A stretch of DNA of 64,000 nt from Pseudomonas fluorescens (GCF_005938625.1 NZ_VCNJ01000008.1:248001-312000); one strand, 5' to 3'. Shown: positions 1 to 10,006, numbered from the stretch's first letter. Made by a program: numbers and translations. The notes: a model not told the origin generated them from the letters alone.

Positions 1-1131
1 ACTGGCCTGGTGCACAGCTTTGGCGAAGGCCTCCTTGCCCGAGCCGGTTTCACCATTGATCAACAAAGGCACGTCACGCTCGAACACGCGCAGGGCTTTG
101 CGGAAATCGGCCTGCAACGCCTCGTCACCGAGACAGATGCCCGACAAGCGCGGCGCTTCAGCCACCACCGGCGTCGATACCATCGGTACAGGTTTGCGCG
201 ATTCCCCGCGCAACACAGCAAACAGATGTCGCCCGTCACGGGTGCGCAGCGGCCAACTGGCGCTGGCATGGGCACTGGCGCGGCCAAGCAATTCATCCAG
301 CGAACAATCGAAAAACGCCTCCACTGGTTTACCCAGCAAGCCACCGCGAATATGCCCGAGCAGATTCAGTGCACTCTGGTTGACCGCGCTGATCCGCCCT
401 TCCCCGTCAAACGCCAGCAGCCCTTCGCTGAACAGACCGACCGATTCGGCCTGCAAATGAAAACGCAACAACCATTGGTTATCGAAACAGCGCAGGAAGT
501 AGCAACTCTCGATCATCTTCGCCGACAGATTGACCAGCGCCATGGTGTGGAACTGGCTTTGCCGCGAGACATCGTGGCGCGCCGAAGACACGTCGAGCAC
601 CGCCAGCAGTTCGCCATGCGGGTCGAATACCGGGCTCGCCGAGCAGGTCAGGCCGGTGTGGCGACCGCGAAAGTGTTCATCTTGATGAATGGTCAGCGCC
701 TGACGTTCGACCAGGCAGGTGCCGATGCCGTTGGTGCCTTCGCAGGCTTCGCTCCAGTCAGCCCCCAGCCAGAGCCCGGCGCGTTCGAAGATCTTGCGTT
801 CGGCCGGCGCGGTGACGCAGTTGAGGATCACCCCACGCGCGTCAGTCAGCAGCACTGCATGGCCGGCGCCGGAGAGTTGTTGATGCAGGCTGCTCATTTC
901 ATTGCCGGCGATCTGCAGGACTTGCTGCAGTCGTTCGCGGCTTTCGAGGACGCGCCCGTGTTCGAGCACGGTCGGCGCCATGGTCAGGGCCGGGTCGAGG
1001 TGATAGTCCTCAAGACAGCGCAGCCACGAGCGGGCAATCGACGGATCAGCTCCAGGCCCGTGCAGGTGCGGTTTGCCCTGACTGACGGTGAGAACCTGCT
1101 GGGCATGGCGACTCAAATGGTTGTCGTGCAT
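1..1131 (-). CDS. eatR: Sigma-54-dependent activator of ethanolamine catabolism (EatR/AcoR type), 3' end outside window
   Basis: Transcription activator of the AcoR/EatR class, read on the minus strand from ATG at 1131 with a GGGGAG ribosome site just upstream. 377 codons are visible. The N-terminal half is a GAF-type sensor region (HAVLLTDARG, then EGTNGIGTCL), followed by a PAS-like stretch. The last visible residues form the Walker A motif GETGSGKE that opens the AAA+ sigma-54 contact domain. The rest of AAA+ and the Fis-type helix-turn-helix lie beyond base 1. It is divergent from the aldehyde dehydrogenase/permease/eutBC genes, the order known for the P. aeruginosa EatR locus, so control of that operon by ethanolamine is inferred from context. 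The ligand itself cannot be read from the sequence. Confidence 0.85.
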   Translation of the reverse strand, partial: MHDNHLSRHAQQVLTVSQGKPHLHGPGADPSIARSWLRCLEDYHLDPALTMAPTVLEHGRVLESRERLQQVLQIAGNEMSSLHQQLSGAGHAVLLTDARGVILNCVTAPAERKIFERAGLWLGADWSEACEGTNGIGTCLVERQALTIHQDEHFRGRHTGLTCSASPVFDPHGELLAVLDVSSARHDVSRQSQFHTMALVNLSAKMIESCYFLRCFDNQWLLRFHLQAESVGLFSEGLLAFDGEGRISAVNQSALNLLGHIRGGLLGKPVEAFFDCSLDELLGRASAHASASWPLRTRDGRHLFAVLRGESRKPVPMVSTPVVAEAPRLSGICLGDEALQADFRKALRVFERDVPLLINGETGSGKEAFAKAVHQAS

Positions 1132-1164
1132 TTCTTATTGTTCTCCCCGAGGCTCGACGGCCCA

Positions 1165-1277
1165 ATGCTGAGGTGACGCTCAGCATCCTCCAGCCACCGA
1201 CGCATTGCAATGCTGGCAAGACTGCCCGGTCATCAGCTGTGCCGAAAGCGGTACAAACTGTCACCCAAGCTGTACCG
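1165..1277 (+). promoter_or_regulatory. Candidate upstream activator sites for the sigma-54 regulator
   Basis: The divergent spacer holds two inverted repeats. One is ATGCTGAG (1165-1172) with CTCAGCAT (1179-1186), 8 bp arms and a 6-nt gap. The other is CGGTACA (1249-1255) with TGTACCG (1271-1277). They lie about 75-190 bp upstream of the -24/-12 element, a normal distance for enhancer-type sites of sigma-54 activators. Which one binds the regulator is not known; the first could instead act on the regulator's own promoter. Confidence 0.4.
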
Positions 1278-1351
1278 AAACCGCCACAGGCAAAATCCAC
1301 TCGTCCGACATAAACCAGCCAACCCCTTGATTTACCGGCCCTGTACGGCAG

Positions 1352-1367
1352 TGGCCCGACCTTTGCT
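1352..1367 (+). promoter_or_regulatory. Sigma-54 (-24/-12) promoter of the ethanolamine operon
   Basis: TGGCCCGACCTTTGCT fits the RpoN consensus, with GG at 1353-1354 and GC at 1365-1366 exactly 10 bases apart. It lies 66 bp upstream of the aldehyde dehydrogenase start and downstream of a divergent sigma-54 activator gene, which is the expected arrangement. Confidence 0.75.
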
Positions 1368-1432
1368 CTACGCTTATAGCAAGCGCACTTGCGCGTTTCT
1401 CTAATAAGTACAAAGCCAAGGAGAACATCATC

Positions 1433-2953
1433 ATGCGTTACGCTCACCCCGGTACTGAAGGCGCCAAAGTCTCGTTCAAAGCCAAGTACGGTAACTACAT
1501 CGGCGGCGAGTTCGTCGCGCCTGTCAAAGGTCAGTACTTCACCAACACCTCGCCAGTGAATGGCCAGCCAATTGCCGAATTTCCCCGCTCCACTGCCGAA
1601 GACATCGACAAGGCTCTGGACGCCGCCCATGCCGCTGCCGACGCGTGGGGCGCGACCTCCGTGCAGGCGCGCTCGCTGATCCTGCTGAAAATCGCCGACC
1701 GCATCGAACAGAACCTCGAACTGCTGGCGATCACCGAAACCTGGGACAACGGCAAAGCCATCCGCGAAACCCTCAACGCCGACATCCCGCTGGCCGCCGA
1801 CCATTTCCGCTACTTCGCTGGCTGCCTGCGCGCCCAGGAAGGCAGCGCTGCCGAGATCGACGGCAACACCGTGGCGTATCACATTCACGAACCGCTGGGT
1901 GTGGTCGGCCAGATCATCCCGTGGAACTTCCCGATCCTGATGGCCGCGTGGAAACTCGCGCCTGCGCTGGCAGCGGGTAACTGCGTGGTGCTCAAGCCTG
2001 CCGAGCAAACCCCGCTGGGCATTACCGTATTGCTGGAACTGATCGGCGACCTGCTGCCACCGGGCGTGCTGAACATCGTTCAGGGCTACGGCAAAGAAGC
2101 CGGCGAAGCGCTGGCCACCAGCAAACGCATCGCCAAGATCGCCTTCACCGGCTCGACCCCGGTCGGCTCGCACATCATGAAATGCGCGGCCGAGAACATC
2201 ATCCCGTCCACCGTGGAACTGGGCGGCAAATCGCCGAACATCTTCTTCGAAGACATCATGCAGGCCGAACCGACGTTCATTGAGAAAGCCGCTGAAGGTC
2301 TGGTGCTGGCGTTCTTCAACCAGGGCGAAGTCTGCACCTGCCCTTCCCGTGCGCTGGTGCAGGAATCTATCTACGACGAGTTCATGGCCGTCGTCATGAA
2401 GAAAGTCCTGCAAATCAAACGCGGCGATCCGCTGGACACCGACACCATGGTCGGCGCGCAGGCGTCCGAGCAGCAATTCGACAAAATCCTTTCGTACCTG
2501 GAAATCGCCAAGGGCGAAGGCGCCGAGCTGCTGACCGGCGGCAAGGTGGAAAAACTCGAGGGCAACCTGTCGACCGGCTATTACATCCAGCCGACCCTGC
2601 TCAAGGGCACCAACAAGATGCGCGTGTTCCAGGAAGAAATCTTTGGCCCGGTGGTGAGCATCACCACCTTCAAGGACGAAGCCGAAGCGCTGGCGATCGC
2701 CAACGATACCGAGTTCGGCCTCGGCGCCGGCCTGTGGACCCGCGACATCAACCGCGCCTATCGCATGGGCCGCGCGATCAAGGCTGGCCGTGTGTGGACC
2801 AACTGCTACCACCTGTATCCGGCGCATGCCGCGTTTGGTGGCTACAAGAAGTCCGGCGTTGGGCGTGAAACCCACAAGATGATGCTCGATCACTATCAAC
2901 AGACCAAAAACCTGCTGGTGAGCTACGACATCAATCCGTTGGGCTTCTTCTAA
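1433..2953 (+). CDS. NAD-dependent acetaldehyde dehydrogenase (ExaC/AcoD family)
   Basis: 506-aa aldehyde dehydrogenase that would oxidise the acetaldehyde released by ethanolamine ammonia-lyase to acetate. ATG at 1433 follows AAGGAG at good spacing. Family marks: IIPWNFP (residues 161-167), the FTGST cofactor loop near 238-242, catalytic Glu262 in ELGGKSP, and catalytic Cys301 in FNQGEVC. Length is typical of the ExaC/AcoD group. It is the first gene behind the RpoN-type promoter and upstream of the ethanolamine permease and eutBC, which supports acetaldehyde as substrate. The enzyme family is fairly broad, so other short aldehydes are possible. Confidence 0.93.
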   Translation: MRYAHPGTEGAKVSFKAKYGNYIGGEFVAPVKGQYFTNTSPVNGQPIAEFPRSTAEDIDKALDAAHAAADAWGATSVQARSLILLKIADRIEQNLELLAITETWDNGKAIRETLNADIPLAADHFRYFAGCLRAQEGSAAEIDGNTVAYHIHEPLGVVGQIIPWNFPILMAAWKLAPALAAGNCVVLKPAEQTPLGITVLLELIGDLLPPGVLNIVQGYGKEAGEALATSKRIAKIAFTGSTPVGSHIMKCAAENIIPSTVELGGKSPNIFFEDIMQAEPTFIEKAAEGLVLAFFNQGEVCTCPSRALVQESIYDEFMAVVMKKVLQIKRGDPLDTDTMVGAQASEQQFDKILSYLEIAKGEGAELLTGGKVEKLEGNLSTGYYIQPTLLKGTNKMRVFQEEIFGPVVSITTFKDEAEALAIANDTEFGLGAGLWTRDINRAYRMGRAIKAGRVWTNCYHLYPAHAAFGGYKKSGVGRETHKMMLDHYQQTKNLLVSYDINPLGFF

Positions 2954-2960
2954 AACCTGA

Positions 2961-2988
2961 GGGCGACTCAGATATTTCTGTGTCGCCC
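2961..2988 (+). other. Hairpin after aldehyde dehydrogenase gene
   Basis: GGGCGAC (2961-2967) pairs with GTCGCCC (2982-2988), with an inner CAGA/TCTG helix. It starts 8 bases after the stop codon. There is no T-run after it, so it could be a weak terminator or an mRNA-stabilising hairpin between the dehydrogenase and permease genes. Confidence 0.4.
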
Positions 2989-2996
2989 GTTCAACC

Positions 2997-3093
2997 GCTT
3001 TCGCGAGCAAGCTCGCTCCCACAGGGATCTCTACAAGGTCTCGATATTGGGCTTACCACAGAAACCTGTGGGAGCGAGCTTGCTCGCGAAGGC
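2997..3093. repeat. Inverted pair of REP elements, family A
   Basis: Two oppositely oriented copies of the 'GTGGGAGCGAGCTTGCTCGCGAA' type element sit at 2997-3026 and 3065-3093, about 40 bp apart. The same element recurs near 4690, 10953 and 47241. This is typical of Pseudomonas REP/BIME repeats between genes. Bases 3094-3259 hold no other feature that I can see. Confidence 0.85.
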
Positions 3094-3259
3094 GTCCTGT
3101 ATGACACACCATCAATGGCCTGGCCGCTCTGGCACGGCCCTTGCGTACCCGTCATTCAGGTTTTGCGCGAACACTGCCGCTGCGTGAACAGCATCCATCC
3201 ACCTCAACCGCGCCACCCGAAAGTCCAATAGATCAAACAATAAAAAACAGAGAGGACTT

Positions 3260-4630
3260 ATGACTTCCACCACACAGCTCAAACCCACACTCGGCACCCT
3301 GCATCTGTGGGGCATTGCCGTCGGCCTGGTGATTTCCGGCGAATACTTCGGCTGGAGTTACGGCTGGGGCACCGCCGGCACGCTCGGTTTTCTGGTCACG
3401 GCTTTAATGGTCGCGACGATGTACACCTGCTTCATCTTCAGCTTCACCGAATTGACCACCGCCATCCCACACGCTGGCGGGCCATTTGCCTACAGCCGTC
3501 GGGCATTCGGCGAAAAAGGCGGATTGATCGCCGGCATCGCCACGCTGATCGAATTTGTCTTTGCGCCCCCGGCAATTGCCATGGCCATCGGCGCCTATCT
3601 AAATGTGCAATACCCGGAGCTTGATCCGAAGATCGCCGCCGTCGGCGCGTACTTTGTGTTCATGACCCTGAACATCCTCGGCGTCAGCATCGCGGCGACA
3701 TTCGAGTTGGTGGTCACCGTGCTCGCCGTCGCTGAGCTGCTGGTGTTCATGGGCGTGGTCGCGCCGGGCTTCAGCTTCAGCAATTTCGTGCTCAATGGCT
3801 GGTCGGGGGCCAACGAATTCACCCTGGGTTCGATTCCGGGGATCTTCGCGGCAATACCCTTCGCGATCTGGTTCTTCCTCGCCATCGAAGGCGCGGCCAT
3901 GGCCGCCGAAGAGGCGAAAGACCCGAAACGCACGATTCCCAAGGCCTACGTCAGCGGCATTCTGACCCTGGTATTCCTCGCTATCGGCGTGATGGTCATG
4001 GCCGGCGGCGTTGGCGACTGGCGCCAACTGTCGAACATCAACGATCCGCTGCCGCAAGCGATGAAAGCCGTGGTCGGCAACAACTCGACGTGGATGCACA
4101 TGCTGGTCTGGATCGGCCTGTTCGGTCTGGTGGCGAGTTTCCACGGGATCATTCTTGGCTACTCGCGGCAGTTCTTCGCCCTCGCCCGCGCCGGTTATCT
4201 GCCTAAAGGCCTGGCCAAGCTGTCGCGTTTCCAGACACCACATCGGGCGATTCTGGCCGGTGGCGTGATCGGTATTGCGGCGATTTACAGCGATGGTCTG
4301 GTCAATCTGCAAGGCATGACCCTGACCGCAGCGATGATCACCATGTCGGTGTTCGGCGCCATCGTGATGTACATCATCAGCATGCTCAGCCTGTTCAGAC
4401 TGCGTAAGACCGAGCCGAATCTGGAGCGCACCTTCCGCGCGCCGGGCTATCCGGTGGTGCCGGCGATTGCGCTGTTTCTGGCGGTAGTGTGCCTGATCGC
4501 GATGGCGTGGTTCAACACGCTGATCGGCTGTGTGTTCCTTGGCTTTATGGCCGCCGGTTACCTGTATTTCCAGCTGACCGCCAAGCAACGCTCCGAAGCG
4601 CCGGCAGACGCTATGCTCGAAGGTATCTAG
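3260..4630 (+). CDS. eat: Ethanolamine permease (APC superfamily)
   Basis: 456-aa inner-membrane amino acid/polyamine/organocation transporter with about 12 hydrophobic segments. It starts at ATG 3260 after AGAGAGGA. The N-terminus (LHLWGIAVGLVISGEYFGWSYG) and the segment ending in HAGGPFAYSRRAFG are features of the ethanolamine permease branch. Its place between acetaldehyde dehydrogenase and eutB fixes the likely substrate. It imports ethanolamine for the cytosolic ammonia-lyase. A GC-rich hairpin (about 4637-4662) without a T-run follows the stop. Confidence 0.9.
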   Translation: MTSTTQLKPTLGTLHLWGIAVGLVISGEYFGWSYGWGTAGTLGFLVTALMVATMYTCFIFSFTELTTAIPHAGGPFAYSRRAFGEKGGLIAGIATLIEFVFAPPAIAMAIGAYLNVQYPELDPKIAAVGAYFVFMTLNILGVSIAATFELVVTVLAVAELLVFMGVVAPGFSFSNFVLNGWSGANEFTLGSIPGIFAAIPFAIWFFLAIEGAAMAAEEAKDPKRTIPKAYVSGILTLVFLAIGVMVMAGGVGDWRQLSNINDPLPQAMKAVVGNNSTWMHMLVWIGLFGLVASFHGIILGYSRQFFALARAGYLPKGLAKLSRFQTPHRAILAGGVIGIAAIYSDGLVNLQGMTLTAAMITMSVFGAIVMYIISMLSLFRLRKTEPNLERTFRAPGYPVVPAIALFLAVVCLIAMAWFNTLIGCVFLGFMAAGYLYFQLTAKQRSEAPADAMLEGI

Positions 4631-4689
4631 TTGCACCGGCACCGGGCCAAATACCTGGTGCCCGCATTATTGAAGTGCATACAACACCT

Positions 4690-4775
4690 GTAGGAGTGAG
4701 CCTGCTCGCGATCGCATCGACGCGGTATGACTGTTGTACCGAGTCGCCTGCATCGCGAGCAGGCTCACTCCTACA
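4690..4775. repeat. Inverted pair of REP-like elements before eutB
   Basis: GTAGGAGTGAGCCTGCTCGCGAT at 4690-4712 and its inverse at about 4751-4775 form a paired, REP family A variant between the permease gene and eutB. The pair could form a long hairpin in the polycistronic mRNA. Confidence 0.8.
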
Positions 4776-4813
4776 TAAAGCAGATTGCAGCAATTATTGG
4801 AGGACACCGCCCC

Positions 4814-6208
4814 ATGGCCGCATTCGCCCACTCCGTCGGCGCCCAGACCTATCGCTTCGACAGCCTCAAGGACGTCATGGCCAAGGCCAGCCCGGCACGC
4901 TCCGGGGACTTCCTCGCCGGCGTCGCTGCCCTCAATGATGGCGAGCGCGTAGCCGCGCAAATGGCCCTGGCCGACATTCCGCTGACGCATTTCCTGCAAG
5001 AAGCGCTGATTCCCTATGAGGCCGATGAAGTCACCCGGCTGATCATCGACACCCACAACAAACAAGCCTTCGCCGTGGTCAGCCATCTCACGGTTGGCGG
5101 TTTCCGCGACTGGCTGCTCAGCGACGCTGCCGACGAAACCAGCCTGCGCGCCCTCGCCCCCGGCCTGACCCCGGAAATGGTCGCCGCCGTGTCGAAGATC
5201 ATGCGCGTGCAGGATCTGGTGCTGGTGGCGCAAAAGATTCGCGTGGTAACCAAGTTTCGCGGCACCCTCGGCCTGCGCGGACGCCTGTCGACACGCCTGC
5301 AACCCAATCATCCAACCGACGAGCCGTCCGGGATTGCCGCGAGCATTCTCGACGGCCTGCTCTACGGTAATGGCGACGCGATGATCGGCATCAACCCGGC
5401 CACCGACAGCATCGCCTCGATCTGCGCGATGCTGGAAATGCTCGACGCGATCATCCAGCGCTACGACATCCCGACCCAGGCCTGCGTGCTGACCCACGTC
5501 ACCACCTCTATCGAGGCGATCAACCGTGGTGTGCCGCTGGATCTGGTATTCCAGTCAATTGCCGGCACCGAAGCGGCCAACGCCAGTTTCGGCATCAACC
5601 TGAATGTTTTGCAGGAAGGCTACGATGCCGGCCTGAGCCTGAATCGCGGCACCCTCGGGCAGAATCTGATGTATTTCGAAACCGGTCAAGGCAGTGCACT
5701 GTCAGCCAACGCCCATCACGGCGTCGACCAACAGACCTGCGAAACCCGGGCCTACGCCGTGGCGCGACATTTCAAGCCGTTTCTGGTGAATACAGTTGTA
5801 GGATTTATCGGCCCGGAATACCTCTACAACGGCAAACAGATCATCCGCGCCGGCCTCGAAGACCATTTCTGCGGCAAGCTGCTCGGTGTGCCGATGGGTT
5901 GCGACATTTGCTACACCAATCACGCCGAAGCCGATCAGGACGACATGGACACCTTGCTGACTTTGCTCGGTGTCGCTGGGATCAACTTCATCATGGGCAT
6001 CCCCGGCTCCGACGACATCATGCTCAACTACCAGACCACTTCATTCCACGACGCGCTCTATGCCCGGCAGACTCTGGGCCTGAAACCGGCGCCGGAGTTC
6101 GAGCAGTGGCTGGCGAACATGGGCATCTTCACCCAAGCGGACGGCAAGGTCCGCTTCGGTAACAACTTGCCGCCGGCCTTCCGCCAGGCGCTGGCGCAAC
6201 TGGGATGA
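4814..6208 (+). CDS. eutB: Ethanolamine ammonia-lyase large (catalytic) subunit
   Basis: 464-aa adenosylcobalamin-dependent enzyme that converts ethanolamine to acetaldehyde and ammonia together with EutC. The open frame extends upstream to 4727, but that part runs through the REP element. ATG 4814 follows GGAGGA and gives the usual family length (E. coli EutB is about 453 aa). The sequence runs without breaks through the TIM-barrel family, including a [14 protein letters not shown] block and the C-terminal [20 protein letters not shown] block. Its stop overlaps the eutC start (ATGA), so the two are translationally coupled. Confidence 0.96.
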   Translation: MAAFAHSVGAQTYRFDSLKDVMAKASPARSGDFLAGVAALNDGERVAAQMALADIPLTHFLQEALIPYEADEVTRLIIDTHNKQAFAVVSHLTVGGFRDWLLSDAADETSLRALAPGLTPEMVAAVSKIMRVQDLVLVAQKIRVVTKFRGTLGLRGRLSTRLQPNHPTDEPSGIAASILDGLLYGNGDAMIGINPATDSIASICAMLEMLDAIIQRYDIPTQACVLTHVTTSIEAINRGVPLDLVFQSIAGTEAANASFGINLNVLQEGYDAGLSLNRGTLGQNLMYFETGQGSALSANAHHGVDQQTCETRAYAVARHFKPFLVNTVVGFIGPEYLYNGKQIIRAGLEDHFCGKLLGVPMGCDICYTNHAEADQDDMDTLLTLLGVAGINFIMGIPGSDDIMLNYQTTSFHDALYARQTLGLKPAPEFEQWLANMGIFTQADGKVRFGNNLPPAFRQALAQLG

Positions 6209-7038
6209 GTCACATGGAAAAACCGCCCATCGACCCACAGAACCCTTGGCTGGAACTGCGCCGTCTGACCCCGGCACGGATCGCCCTTGGCCGCACTGGC
6301 ACCAGTCTGCCGACCAACGCGCAACTGGATTTTCAGTTTGCCCACGCGCAGGCACGCGATGCCGTGCACTTGCCGTTCGATCACGCCGGGCTCAGCGCGC
6401 AACTGACTGAACGTGGCCGTGAAAGCCTGTTGCTGCACAGCGCCGCTGCGGATCGAAACAGTTATCTGCAACGCCCGGATCTGGGCCGCAAGCTCAGCGA
6501 TGAATCGGCGCAGGCCTTGCGTGACTACGCAACGGCGCATCCGGGCGGTGTCGATCTGGCGATTGTCGTGGCGGATGGCCTGTCGGCGCTGGCGGTGCAT
6601 CGGCATACCTTGCCGTTTCTCACGCGACTGGAAGAACAGATGAGCGCTGACGGCTGGTCGATGGCGCCCATTGTCCTGGTGGAACAGGGCCGCGTTGCCG
6701 TCGGTGATGAGATCGGCCAACTGCTCGGCGCAAAAATGCTGGTGATGTTGATCGGCGAACGCCCAGGCCTCAGTTCACCAGACAGCCTCGGTTTATATTT
6801 CACCTACAATCCAAAGATCGGCCTGACCGACGCCTACCGCAACTGCATTTCCAATGTACGGCTCGAAGGCTTGAGCTACGGCATGGCGGCGCACCGCTTG
6901 CTTTATCTGATGCGCGAAGCCTGTCGGCGACAGTTGTCGGGGGTCAACCTGAAGGACGAAGCACAGGTTCAGACGCTGGAATCGGACGCTGGTGTAGACA
7001 TGAAAGGTAATTTCCTACTCGATCCGCCCACAACCTGA
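6205..7038 (+). CDS. eutC: Ethanolamine ammonia-lyase small subunit
   Basis: 277-aa partner of EutB that completes the cobalamin-binding active complex. The start ATG at 6205 overlaps the eutB stop by four bases; a second ATG at 6214 is also possible. The C-terminal block [14 protein letters not shown], followed by [17 protein letters not shown] residues, is typical of the family. No eutA reactivase, eutH or microcompartment shell genes follow, so this is the compact non-compartment version of the pathway found in pseudomonads. Confidence 0.95.
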   Translation: MSHMEKPPIDPQNPWLELRRLTPARIALGRTGTSLPTNAQLDFQFAHAQARDAVHLPFDHAGLSAQLTERGRESLLLHSAAADRNSYLQRPDLGRKLSDESAQALRDYATAHPGGVDLAIVVADGLSALAVHRHTLPFLTRLEEQMSADGWSMAPIVLVEQGRVAVGDEIGQLLGAKMLVMLIGERPGLSSPDSLGLYFTYNPKIGLTDAYRNCISNVRLEGLSYGMAAHRLLYLMREACRRQLSGVNLKDEAQVQTLESDAGVDMKGNFLLDPPTT

Positions 7039-7153
7039 ACCGTTTCCGCATTGCGTTTCTGCGCCGGTTTCAGGCAGGATCGATGCACGGCCGCACGGGT
7101 TTCCCATCGCCGTCAGAGCAGTTGAAGACAGCCACTTGAAGACGAGACCTATC

Positions 7154-7615
7154 ATGCGGATTATTCAAGCGACCCTCGAACATCTGGATTTGTTGACCCC
7201 GTTGTTCGTCAAATATCGCGAGTTCTACGGTTCCCTGCCTTACCCGGATTCCTCCCGCGCATTCCTCGAAAAACGTCTGCGCCGCAAGGAATCGGTGATC
7301 TACCTGGCGCTGGCCGATGATGACGACAAGAAGCTGATGGGTTTTTGTCAGCTCTATCCAAGCTTCTCTTCGCTGTCGCTCAAACGCGTGTGGATCCTCA
7401 ACGACATCTATGTCGCCGAAGATGCCCGCCGCCAACTGGTCGCCGACAACCTGATCCGCACCGCAAAAAAAATGGCCAAGGAAACCCAGGCCGTGCGCAT
7501 GCGTGTTTCCACCAGCGCCGACAACGAAGTGGCGCAGAAAACCTACGAATCCATCGGGTTCAAGGAAGACACCGAGTTCAAGAACTACGTGTTGCCGATC
7601 AGCGAAGAGCTCTGA
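7154..7615 (+). CDS. GNAT family N-acetyltransferase
   Basis: 153-aa single-domain GCN5-related acetyltransferase that would transfer an acetyl group from acetyl-CoA to an unknown amine. A TTG at 7136 extends the frame, but ATG 7154 begins the conserved fold (MRIIQAT). The acetyl-CoA site region is the central VWILNDIYVAEDARRQLVADNLI stretch, and the C-terminal strand includes YESIGFKED. It stands alone, with no neighbour indicating a substrate. Confidence 0.85.
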   Translation: MRIIQATLEHLDLLTPLFVKYREFYGSLPYPDSSRAFLEKRLRRKESVIYLALADDDDKKLMGFCQLYPSFSSLSLKRVWILNDIYVAEDARRQLVADNLIRTAKKMAKETQAVRMRVSTSADNEVAQKTYESIGFKEDTEFKNYVLPISEEL

Positions 7616-7634
7616 CTGCAAATGCAACGTGTGA

Positions 7635-7654
7635 TGAGGGAGCCCGCTCCCTCA
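7635..7654 (+). other. Perfect short inverted repeat after GNAT gene
   Basis: TGAGGGAGC (7635-7643) and GCTCCCTCA (7646-7654) form a 9-bp palindrome 20 bases after the stop. It has no T-run, so it is at best a weak terminator. The remaining 7655-7844 holds no gene that I can support. Confidence 0.45.
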
Positions 7655-7844
7655 GCCACGCTCAATACATCCTGACAATTGTTCACACCCCGACATCCCC
7701 CGCTACAAAACCAACGCGCTTTTCATCCTTCAGACCGTATAATCCCGATCTTTCCGGCTTGTAAGAAAAACTACACCCCGCTGTAGGCTTACACGAAGTC
7801 ATCCGCACAGGCCTGCCGAGTCGGGCCGTCAAACAGGTGCCCCC

Positions 7845-8495
7845 ATGGATTTCAACCCGCTCGACCTTATCCTGCATCTCGACGTCTATCTCGATTTGCT
7901 GGTGAACAACTATGGGCCATGGATCTACGCCATCCTGTTTCTGGTGATCTTCTGTGAAACCGGCCTTGTGGTGATGCCGTTCCTGCCGGGTGATTCGTTG
8001 CTGTTCATTGCCGGTGCCGTTGCGGCTGGCGGTGGCATGGACCCGGTGCTGTTGGGCGGCTTGCTGATGCTCGCGGCGATCCTTGGTGACAGCACCAACT
8101 ACGTGATCGGACGAACGGCTGGCGAGAAACTGTTCAGCAACCCGAACTCGAAAATCTTCCGTCGCGATTACCTGCAGAAAACCCACGATTTCTATGACAA
8201 GCATGGCGGCAAGACCGTAACGCTGGCGCGCTTCCTGCCGATCATCCGTACCTTTGCGCCGTTCGTCGCCGGCGTAGCGAAGATGCCATACCCGCGCTTC
8301 TTCGGTTTCAGCGTACTGGGCACCATCCTTTGGGTCGGCGGTCTGGTCACACTGGGCTACTTCTTCGGCAACGTACCGTTCATCAAGAAAAACCTGTCAT
8401 TGCTGGTGGTGGCGATCATTCTGTTGTCGCTGGTGCCGATGATCCTCGGTGTGGTTCGCAGCCGTTTCGGCGGCACCAAAGCGCAATCGCACTAA
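7845..8495 (+). CDS. DedA family membrane protein (SNARE-associated domain)
   Basis: 216-aa inner-membrane protein of the DedA/VTT family, proposed to flip undecaprenyl phosphate or phospholipids. ATG at 7845. Family marks: ETGLVVMPFLPGDSLLFIAG in the N-terminal re-entrant region, an acidic residue inside the membrane segment, and ARFLPIIRTFAPFVAGVAKM with the conserved arginines. Four or five hydrophobic segments. The mtfA-like gene starts 4 bases after its stop, so the two are probably cotranscribed. Confidence 0.92.
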   Translation: MDFNPLDLILHLDVYLDLLVNNYGPWIYAILFLVIFCETGLVVMPFLPGDSLLFIAGAVAAGGGMDPVLLGGLLMLAAILGDSTNYVIGRTAGEKLFSNPNSKIFRRDYLQKTHDFYDKHGGKTVTLARFLPIIRTFAPFVAGVAKMPYPRFFGFSVLGTILWVGGLVTLGYFFGNVPFIKKNLSLLVVAIILLSLVPMILGVVRSRFGGTKAQSH

Positions 8496-8499
8496 GCCG

Positions 8500-9312
8500 A
8501 TGTGGTCGCTGAGCGCCTGGCGTCGCCGGCGCATTCTGGCGAAGCACCCGATTGCTGACGACATGTGGCAACGGGTGCGCCATCACCTGAGCTTTCTTGA
8601 CGGCATCAGTGCAGCCGAAGACCAGTGGTTGCGCGAAGCCTGCGTGCTGTTCATCGAGGACAAACACCTGAGCGCCCTGCCCGGCGTCGAACTGCATCAG
8701 GAACAACGCCTGCTGCTCGCCGCCCAGGCACAATTACCACTGCTCAATCTGGGCGATCTGAACTGGTATCAGGGTTTCCATGAGATCGTGCTCTACCCGG
8801 ACGACTTCCTCAGCCCGCAACGTCATCGTGACGCCAGCGGTGTCGAGCACGAATGGGACGGCGAACACAGCGGCGAAGCCTGGCAGCAGGGGCCGATCAT
8901 CCTCGCCTGGCCCGGCGTCATGGCCAGTGGTGGCTGGGAAGGCTACAACCTGGTCATTCACGAACTGGCGCACAAGCTCGACATGCTCAACGGTGACGCC
9001 AACGGCCTGCCGCCGCTGCATGCCGACATGCGTGTCAGCGACTGGGCAGACGTTATGCAAAAGGCCTATGACGACCTCAATCGCCAACTCGACCATGACC
9101 CGGACGCCGAAACCGCCATCGATCCCTACGCCGCCGAGAACCCGGCCGAGTTCTTTGCGGTCACCAGCGAGTATTTCTTCAGCGCCCCGGATCTGCTGCA
9201 CGAGGCTTATCCACAGGTGTATGCGCAGTTGCAGCTTTTCTACCGCCAGGATCCGTTGAGCCGGTTGCGGCAACTTCAGGCCACAGACCCGGTCTATCAG
9301 GCGCACGACTAA
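8500..9312 (+). CDS. mtfA: M90-type zinc metallopeptidase, MtfA (YeeI) family
   Basis: 270-aa cytosolic metallopeptidase-like protein. ATG 8500, 4 bases after the dedA stop, is preferred to the in-frame extension into dedA. The zinc motif HELAH is at residues 154-158, in a conserved context ([20 protein letters not shown]). A later [10 protein letters not shown] segment supplies the third, glutamate ligand. In enterobacteria MtfA binds the repressor Mlc and affects PTS glucose uptake. No Mlc partner is visible here, so only the peptidase family is claimed. Confidence 0.9.
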   Translation: MWSLSAWRRRRILAKHPIADDMWQRVRHHLSFLDGISAAEDQWLREACVLFIEDKHLSALPGVELHQEQRLLLAAQAQLPLLNLGDLNWYQGFHEIVLYPDDFLSPQRHRDASGVEHEWDGEHSGEAWQQGPIILAWPGVMASGGWEGYNLVIHELAHKLDMLNGDANGLPPLHADMRVSDWADVMQKAYDDLNRQLDHDPDAETAIDPYAAENPAEFFAVTSEYFFSAPDLLHEAYPQVYAQLQLFYRQDPLSRLRQLQATDPVYQAHD

Positions 9313-9357
9313 GCTCTGCACGACTTTCGGCACATGGCGTCGACGGCAGAATATGCC

Positions 9358-9363
9358 TATAAT
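9358..9363 (+). promoter_or_regulatory. Candidate -10 box for ppa
   Basis: A perfect TATAAT hexamer lies 62 bp before the ppa start. The sequence 17 bp upstream is a poor -35, so the call rests on the -10 alone. Confidence 0.4.
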
Positions 9364-9424
9364 CGCCGCCACTTTTTGGTCAATCCGGCCAAGTGTTTTT
9401 GGTCAACTACGGGGGCAACGCCCA

Positions 9425-9952
9425 ATGAGCTACAGCAAGATTCCGGCTGGCAAAGACCTGCCGAACGACATCTACGTCGCGATCGAGATCCCGGCCAACC
9501 ACGCGCCGATCAAATACGAAATCGACAAAGACAGCGATTGCCTGTTCGTTGACCGTTTCATGGCCACCCCAATGTTCTACCCGGCCAACTACGGTTACAT
9601 CCCGAACACCCTGGCTGACGACGGTGATCCCCTCGACGTGCTGGTTGTGACCCCTTACCCGGTTGCGCCAGGCTCGGTGATCCGCGCGCGTCCAGTCGGC
9701 ATCCTGAACATGACCGACGACGGCGGCGGCGATGCCAAAGTCATCGCAGTGCCACACGACAAGCTGTCCCAGCTGTACGTCGATGTGAAGGAATACACCG
9801 ACCTGCCGCCGCTGCTGATCCAGCAGATCGAGCACTTCTTCGCGAACTACAAAGATCTCGAAAAAGGCAAATGGGTCAAGATCGAAGGCTGGGCCGGTGC
9901 TGACGCCGCCCGCGAAGCGATCACCAAGTCGGTTGCCGCCTACAAAGGCTAA
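9425..9952 (+). CDS. ppa: Inorganic pyrophosphatase (family I)
   Basis: 175-aa soluble pyrophosphatase that hydrolyses pyrophosphate to two phosphates and so drives biosynthetic reactions. The frame extends to 9353, but ATG 9425 gives [18 protein letters not shown], the standard N-terminus and length. The active-site signature [10 protein letters not shown], with metal-binding aspartates, is intact, as are the [17 protein letters not shown] residues near the C-terminus. Monocistronic, with a clear terminator downstream. Confidence 0.98.
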   Translation: MSYSKIPAGKDLPNDIYVAIEIPANHAPIKYEIDKDSDCLFVDRFMATPMFYPANYGYIPNTLADDGDPLDVLVVTPYPVAPGSVIRARPVGILNMTDDGGGDAKVIAVPHDKLSQLYVDVKEYTDLPPLLIQQIEHFFANYKDLEKGKWVKIEGWAGADAAREAITKSVAAYKG

Positions 9953-9980
9953 GCACCTGCGCTGCGCGTGAGGCTTGAAG

Positions 9981-10006
9981 AAAACCCCGGTTGATCCGGG
10001 GTTTTT
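9981..10006 (+). terminator. Rho-independent terminator of ppa
   Basis: AAAACCCCGG / CCGGGGTTTT stem with a 5-nt loop followed by a T-run, 28 bases after the ppa stop. The A-run on the other side lets it also work leftwards. Confidence 0.93.

Noticed and set aside
1046..3022. 658-codon minus-strand frame across the aldehyde dehydrogenase
   Set aside because: Antisense shadow of a clear gene; runs over the promoter and the start of the regulator.
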